Of a stretch of DNA of 64,000 bases, positions 60,947 through 64,000 are shown in pieces. Both the position numbers and the translations under genes were made by a program. Positions within the stretch are counted from its first letter, which is position 1. Each line of letters starts with the position of its first letter. This DNA comes from Paenibacillus phyllosphaerae (GTDB taxonomy: Bacteria; Bacillota; Bacilli; Paenibacillales; Paenibacillaceae): positions 58,845 to 122,844 of the forward strand of contig NZ_JACHXK010000021.1 in NCBI RefSeq assembly GCF_014192105.1. Reading direction: 5' to 3'. The notes beneath the pieces were generated by a model. That model was not told where the DNA came from, made no database searches, and was given only the letters and a program-made list of their open reading frames with translations.

Positions 60947-60983
60947 GAACCCCGGCCAGCTGACCCAAGCTGAGCCGGGGTTC
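60947..60983 (+). other. Strong intergenic hairpin without a T run (RNA-processing or stabilising element)
   Basis: GAACCCCGGC pairs with GCCGGGGTTC, and inside it CAGCT pairs with AGCTG. The hairpin is followed by ATTACAAG, not by a T run. Placed between the binding-protein and permease genes, it may protect the upstream message and lower permease expression. Confidence 0.65.
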
Positions 60984-61009
60984 ATTACAAGAGGAGATGG
61001 GGAGCAATC

Positions 61010-61885
61010 ATGAACAAATATTTAGGCAATAAGCTGGCCATCACGCTGTTCCTGCTGCCGGCGCTGCTCGTCTATAGCGTTATTCTCATCTATCCCGTCC
61101 TGCAGACCGGTTTCCGGAGCTTCTACGATTGGGACGGATTGAGCGAAGCGACGTTCACGGGACTGGCCAATTACAAGGAGCTGTTCGCCGATCCGCTGCT
61201 GACGACGTCGCTACGGAACGGGTTGATTTTCGCGGCGGTCCTAGCTTTCTTCCAGATCGGACTCGGCACGATTCTCGCGTTAGTGTGCGCGGACGAGCGG
61301 ATCCGGGGCCGGAAGCTGCTGAAGACCGCGTATTTTATCCCGGTCGTTCTGTCGGTCACGGTTGTCTGCCAACTGTGGATTGCCGTCTACGACCCGACCA
61401 ACGGCCTCATTAACCGTCTGTTCGATATCCTGCACATCCCGTACCAGCAGAACTGGCTCACCTCGCCGACGCATTCGATCATCGCGATCGCGTTCGTCAA
61501 CGCATGGCAGTTCATGGGTTACCAGTTCGCGCTCCTATATGCGGGCGTGAAATCCATTCCTGAGCAATACTTCGAGGCGGCGACGATCGATGGCTGCAGC
61601 AAGTGGCAGGCGCACCGGCACGTCACACTTCCGCTCATGCGGGAGACGTATAAGTTCTGTTTTACCATCGCGATTACGTCCGGCCTCGGCGCCTTCGTGC
61701 AAATGCTGATCATGACCAGCGGCGGTCCGGGCACGTCCAACTACACGCTCACCTATATGATCTACCGTTACGCCTTCATGGAGAGCGAGTACGGCTATGC
61801 CTGCGCGGTGTCCGTCCTGCTCGTGGCGATCTCGCTGCTGGCGACGGTGATCATCAACAAGGTGTTCGACCGCAAAGAGGTCTAA
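61010..61885 (+). CDS. CUT1 ABC transporter permease, MalF/LplB type
   Basis: A 291-residue permease with about six helices. The N-terminus ITLFLLPALLVYSVILIYPV is followed by GFRSFYDWDG, typical of MalF-like partners. The EAA loop that contacts the ATPase reads EAATIDGCSKWQAHRHVTLP (about 190-210). ATG 61010 follows AAGAGGAGATGGGGAGC. It works with the next gene, 36 bases downstream. Confidence 0.93.
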   Translation: MNKYLGNKLAITLFLLPALLVYSVILIYPVLQTGFRSFYDWDGLSEATFTGLANYKELFADPLLTTSLRNGLIFAAVLAFFQIGLGTILALVCADERIRGRKLLKTAYFIPVVLSVTVVCQLWIAVYDPTNGLINRLFDILHIPYQQNWLTSPTHSIIAIAFVNAWQFMGYQFALLYAGVKSIPEQYFEAATIDGCSKWQAHRHVTLPLMRETYKFCFTIAITSGLGAFVQMLIMTSGGPGTSNYTLTYMIYRYAFMESEYGYACAVSVLLVAISLLATVIINKVFDRKEV

Positions 61886-61921
61886 GCAAGCGGCATGAAG
61901 CAATAGAAGGAGGCAAGCCAG

Positions 61922-62749
61922 ATGCAGAAGTTGAACCGTTTCGTGCTGCAAATTCCGTTGTGGCTCTATTTTATCGTATCGATCTATCCGTTGTTCTGGA
62001 TGATCTCGTACTCGCTCAAGAACAATGAGGAGATTTTCGTTACCAACCCGTTCGGTCTCCCGACCCACTTCCGCTTCGAAAATTATGTGACCGCTTGGTC
62101 GCAATTCAATATTCCGCGGTATTTCCTGAACAGCTTCATCGTCTCGACGATCTCGACGGCGGTTATCATCATCCTGGCGCTCATGTTCGCATTCGCCGTT
62201 GCCCGGATGGTATGGCGCTTCAGAGGCGCGATGCGCACGTATATGATCGTCGGCATGTTCATGCCGCTGCAAGTCATTATGGTTCCGCTGGCGATCCTCG
62301 TCCGCGACTTCCATCTGACGAACACGTACGGCGCCTTGATCATTCCGTATGTGGCGATTGGCCTGCCATTCTCGACGATGGTGTTCTACGGGTATATGAA
62401 AAGCATTCCGCGCGAAGTCGAAGAAGCCGCCTGCATGGACGGCGCGAATATCTTCCGGCTGTTCATTCAAGTCATCGTGCCGATGGTCATGCCGGCCATC
62501 GCGACCGTGGCCATCTTCCAATACCTGAACAACTGGAACGAATTCACGCTCGCCTATATTCTCATTACCGACGAGATGATGAAGACGCTGCCGCTCGGCC
62601 TGCTCTTCTTCCAAGGCACGTACAGCACCGACTGGGGCGGAATGGGCGCCGTCATGACGATGGCCTCCTTGCCGATGGTCATCCTCTATCTGTTCTTCAG
62701 CGAGCAAGTCGAGCGCGCGATGACGGTGGGGTCGGCGGTTAAGGGGTAA
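61922..62749 (+). CDS. CUT1 ABC transporter permease, MalG/YtcP type
   Basis: A 275-residue permease with six helices. IPLWLYFIVSIYPLFWMISY opens the protein, and NNEEIFVTNPFGLPTHFRFE follows, as in MalG-like members. The EAA loop is EEAACMDGANIFRLFIQVIV (about 165-185). The C-terminus LYLFFSEQVERAMTVGSAVK carries the usual Q-x-x-x-x-x-G-A-x-KG ending. ATG 61922 follows AAGGAGGCAAGCCAG. It completes the transporter; no ATPase gene is adjacent. Confidence 0.93.
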   Translation: MQKLNRFVLQIPLWLYFIVSIYPLFWMISYSLKNNEEIFVTNPFGLPTHFRFENYVTAWSQFNIPRYFLNSFIVSTISTAVIIILALMFAFAVARMVWRFRGAMRTYMIVGMFMPLQVIMVPLAILVRDFHLTNTYGALIIPYVAIGLPFSTMVFYGYMKSIPREVEEAACMDGANIFRLFIQVIVPMVMPAIATVAIFQYLNNWNEFTLAYILITDEMMKTLPLGLLFFQGTYSTDWGGMGAVMTMASLPMVILYLFFSEQVERAMTVGSAVKG

Positions 62750-62794
62750 ATGTTATTGGTGAAAAGGACAGTAACGCTAACAGTAGGCCTGACC

Positions 62795-63105
62795 TGAGGC
62801 CATGTAGAAATGTCCGGAAACTTCGGCTGCAAGCTGGACCTGACTAAGCTTACGGATGGCGGTAAGGACAAAATTTGAACTCAAGTCGAGCAGTACAAAG
62901 CACTTCGCAAACTTATTCAGTTCAGCAATTTCTACCGTCTGTTGAGCCCTTCGTAGGCAACGCTACAGCGTGGATGTTCGTGTCAAAGGACAAGAAGGAA
63001 GCTGTCGCCGCTTACTTCCGCGTCTCTGGATCCGTCGAAGTTGTACCAACTTGAGCAGGATGGTAAGGAGTACGGTGTGAGGGGGAGGAGAGCGTGTTTG
63101 GAAAA
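62795..63105 (+). pseudogene. Decayed C-terminus of a GH36 alpha-galactosidase
   Basis: Translation in successive frames gives GHVEMSGNFGCKLDLTKL, an in-frame stop after GGKDKI, then TQVEQYKALRKLIQF and FYRLLSP. After a frameshift it gives VGNATAWMFVSKDKKEAVAA with YFRV, and after another LDPSKLYQLEQDGKEYG. These pieces follow the order of the C-terminal region of GH36 alpha-galactosidases. At least one stop and two frameshifts break it, and the catalytic barrel is absent. It sits 45 bases after the CUT1 permease, so the operon probably once ended with an alpha-galactosidase. Confidence 0.8.
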
Positions 63106-63160
63106 ATAGCTTTAACAGTGGAAGAAGTGGATTTCTGTATATGAATATTAATTTTGGAGA

Positions 63161-63188
63161 AACCGTAAGCAATTGCTTGCGGTTTTTT
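63161..63188 (+). terminator. Terminator after the pseudogene
   Basis: AACCGTAAGC, loop AATT, GCTTGCGGTT, then T. Probably the original end of the CUT1 operon. Confidence 0.8.
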
Positions 63189-63311
63189 ATTTGAGCCATA
63201 ATTAGGGTCAGTTTTAGTTTTAATCTCTAGATAAGAATATTCCTTTTGTTATGGTAAAATGGATAATATAGGTTTTGGGAGATTGGATTCTATGTTAGGG
63301 GCGGAGGCACT

Positions 63312-63932
63312 ATGAAAATTACCAAGATGAGAGTTGAAAACTTCAGATTGTTAAAGTCATTTGAACTAGACTTAGAGAAAGAACTTTCATTAGTTATTGG
63401 AAAAAACAACTGTGGGAAAACGTCCTTGCTATCAATACTTGACAAATTTATTGGCTCAAAGGCAGGTTCTAATGCCATTACGCTTGATGACTTTAACATA
63501 GATTTTCAGAAGGAATTAAAGGGGTTGTTAGAAAGTGGGATGGAGGAGGCTGATGAAACTTACTTAAATTCAACTTTGGGGATATCTTTGTTTATTTTTA
63601 TTGAATATGATAAGTCGGATAATCTATCAAACATAAGCAGGCTAATGCTGGATCTTGATCCGAACAATAATATTATTGCATTAAAATTTGAATATAAGCT
63701 CTCAACTGAAGACTTTAGGAAGATGAGACTTGAATATATAGAATATAAAGATAATTACAAATTAAGTCCTGATCATATTTCTGAATTTATGAAAGCTAAT
63801 TATAGGAGGTTCTTCAGACTTTATAAGAGATCAATTGGTTTTGATGTGAAAACTTCTACAGTCAATGAGAACGAATATATCGATCTAGTTAAAGAAAAAA
63901 TAGTACTATATAGACCGCAATTAAGATCATAA
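63312..63932 (+). CDS. AAA/OLD-type ATPase, apparently truncated
   Basis: A 206-residue N-terminal piece of a RecF/SMC-like ATPase. It begins MKITKMRVENFRLLKSFELD, the strand-loop-strand typical of AAA_15/OLD proteins, with Walker A IGKNNCGKTSLL (about 29-40). No ABC signature, Walker B or Toprim domain follows: the frame stops after VLYRPQLRS. Full relatives have roughly 400-700 residues. Base composition is very AT-rich, near 33% GC by eye, unlike the rest of the window. GGGGCGGAGGC precedes ATG 63312. OLD and Gabija GajA proteins belong to this class, so this may be the remnant of an acquired defence gene. Confidence 0.72.
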   Translation: MKITKMRVENFRLLKSFELDLEKELSLVIGKNNCGKTSLLSILDKFIGSKAGSNAITLDDFNIDFQKELKGLLESGMEEADETYLNSTLGISLFIFIEYDKSDNLSNISRLMLDLDPNNNIIALKFEYKLSTEDFRKMRLEYIEYKDNYKLSPDHISEFMKANYRRFFRLYKRSIGFDVKTSTVNENEYIDLVKEKIVLYRPQLRS

Positions 63933-63936
63933 CCTG

Positions 63937-63973
63937 ACAAGCAGACGATCGATGGTTTCTATCGGATGCTTGT
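63937..63973. repeat. Inverted repeat just after the truncated ATPase gene
   Basis: ACAAGCA (63937-63943) and TGCTTGT (63967-63973) enclose further complementary bases (CGAT and ATCG). It begins five bases beyond the stop codon and could mark the junction that truncated the gene. There is no T run. Confidence 0.4.
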
Positions 63974-64000
63974 TGATCCGATTTATAAATTGGCTTACAT

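Noticed and set aside
1..64000. CRISPR arrays, tRNA or rRNA genes, intact insertion sequences
   Set aside because: No regularly spaced repeats, cloverleaf-like genes or transposase frames were seen on either strand. A short or diverged example could still be missed by eye.

Overview
The window reads as chromosome of a plant-polysaccharide-degrading Firmicute, most likely Paenibacillus or a close relative. Signs are strong AGGAGG ribosome sites, a GC-rich gene complement with AT-rich promoters, CcpA (cre)-like sites, YesM/YesN-type two-component pairs, many AraC regulators beside glycoside hydrolases, a sporulation-kinase-like histidine kinase and a cohesin/dockerin-bearing secreted enzyme. 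No rRNA, tRNA, intact insertion sequence or CRISPR array was seen. Species assignment is inference.

Layout. 1-6.8 kb: the start of a divergent AraC regulator, then an operon of GH1 glycosidase, HPr-like phosphocarrier, GPH sugar symporter and GH78 alpha-L-rhamnosidase. This looks like a rhamnosyl-glucoside uptake and cleavage pathway with a cre site and paired direct repeats in its promoter. 7.0-14.8 kb: a four-gene, translationally coupled Wadjet-type plasmid-defence operon in the order jetD-jetA-jetB-jetC, bounded by terminators. 14.9-20.8 kb: a secreted DUF5050-like protein, a Bcr/CflA drug exporter behind an 11-codon leader ORF, a small cupin and a membrane diguanylate cyclase. 21-37.3 kb: a pectin / rhamnogalacturonan side-chain region with three GH43-type proteins (one a tandem fusion), a GH2 beta-galactosidase with its AraC regulator, and a 1958-residue secreted protein joining a PL11 rhamnogalacturonan lyase, two CE12 acetylesterases, FIVAR repeats, a cohesin and a dockerin. 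A dehydrogenase and a methyltransferase interrupt this region, and two copies of a ~200-bp repeat with inverted ends lie in its intergenic spaces.

37.4-45.5 kb: a CBO0543-type membrane protein, then an oligopeptide-type ABC transporter of unusual build. It has a fused double ATPase (divergent), two permeases with long N-terminal extensions, a solute-binding lipoprotein whose domain order appears circularly permuted, and a small unknown protein. 45.5-49.5 kb: LysR / DJ-1 divergent pair and an XRE regulator with a cytochrome P450. 49.7-54 kb: an orphan LplA-type binding lipoprotein, an AraC regulator and a GH43 xylosidase/arabinosidase. 54-56.4 kb: a PAS histidine kinase and an AT-rich unknown gene. 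56.4-63.2 kb: a YesM/YesN pair driving a CUT1 sugar ABC transporter, followed by the decayed C-terminus of a GH36 alpha-galactosidase. 63.3-64 kb: an AT-rich, prematurely ended OLD/AAA-type ATPase.

Most genes fit a carbohydrate-foraging lifestyle under catabolite control. The observations most worth following are the permuted binding protein and its modified transporter, the Wadjet operon, the ~200-bp repeat, the multidomain rhamnogalacturonan enzyme and the leader ORF of the exporter.
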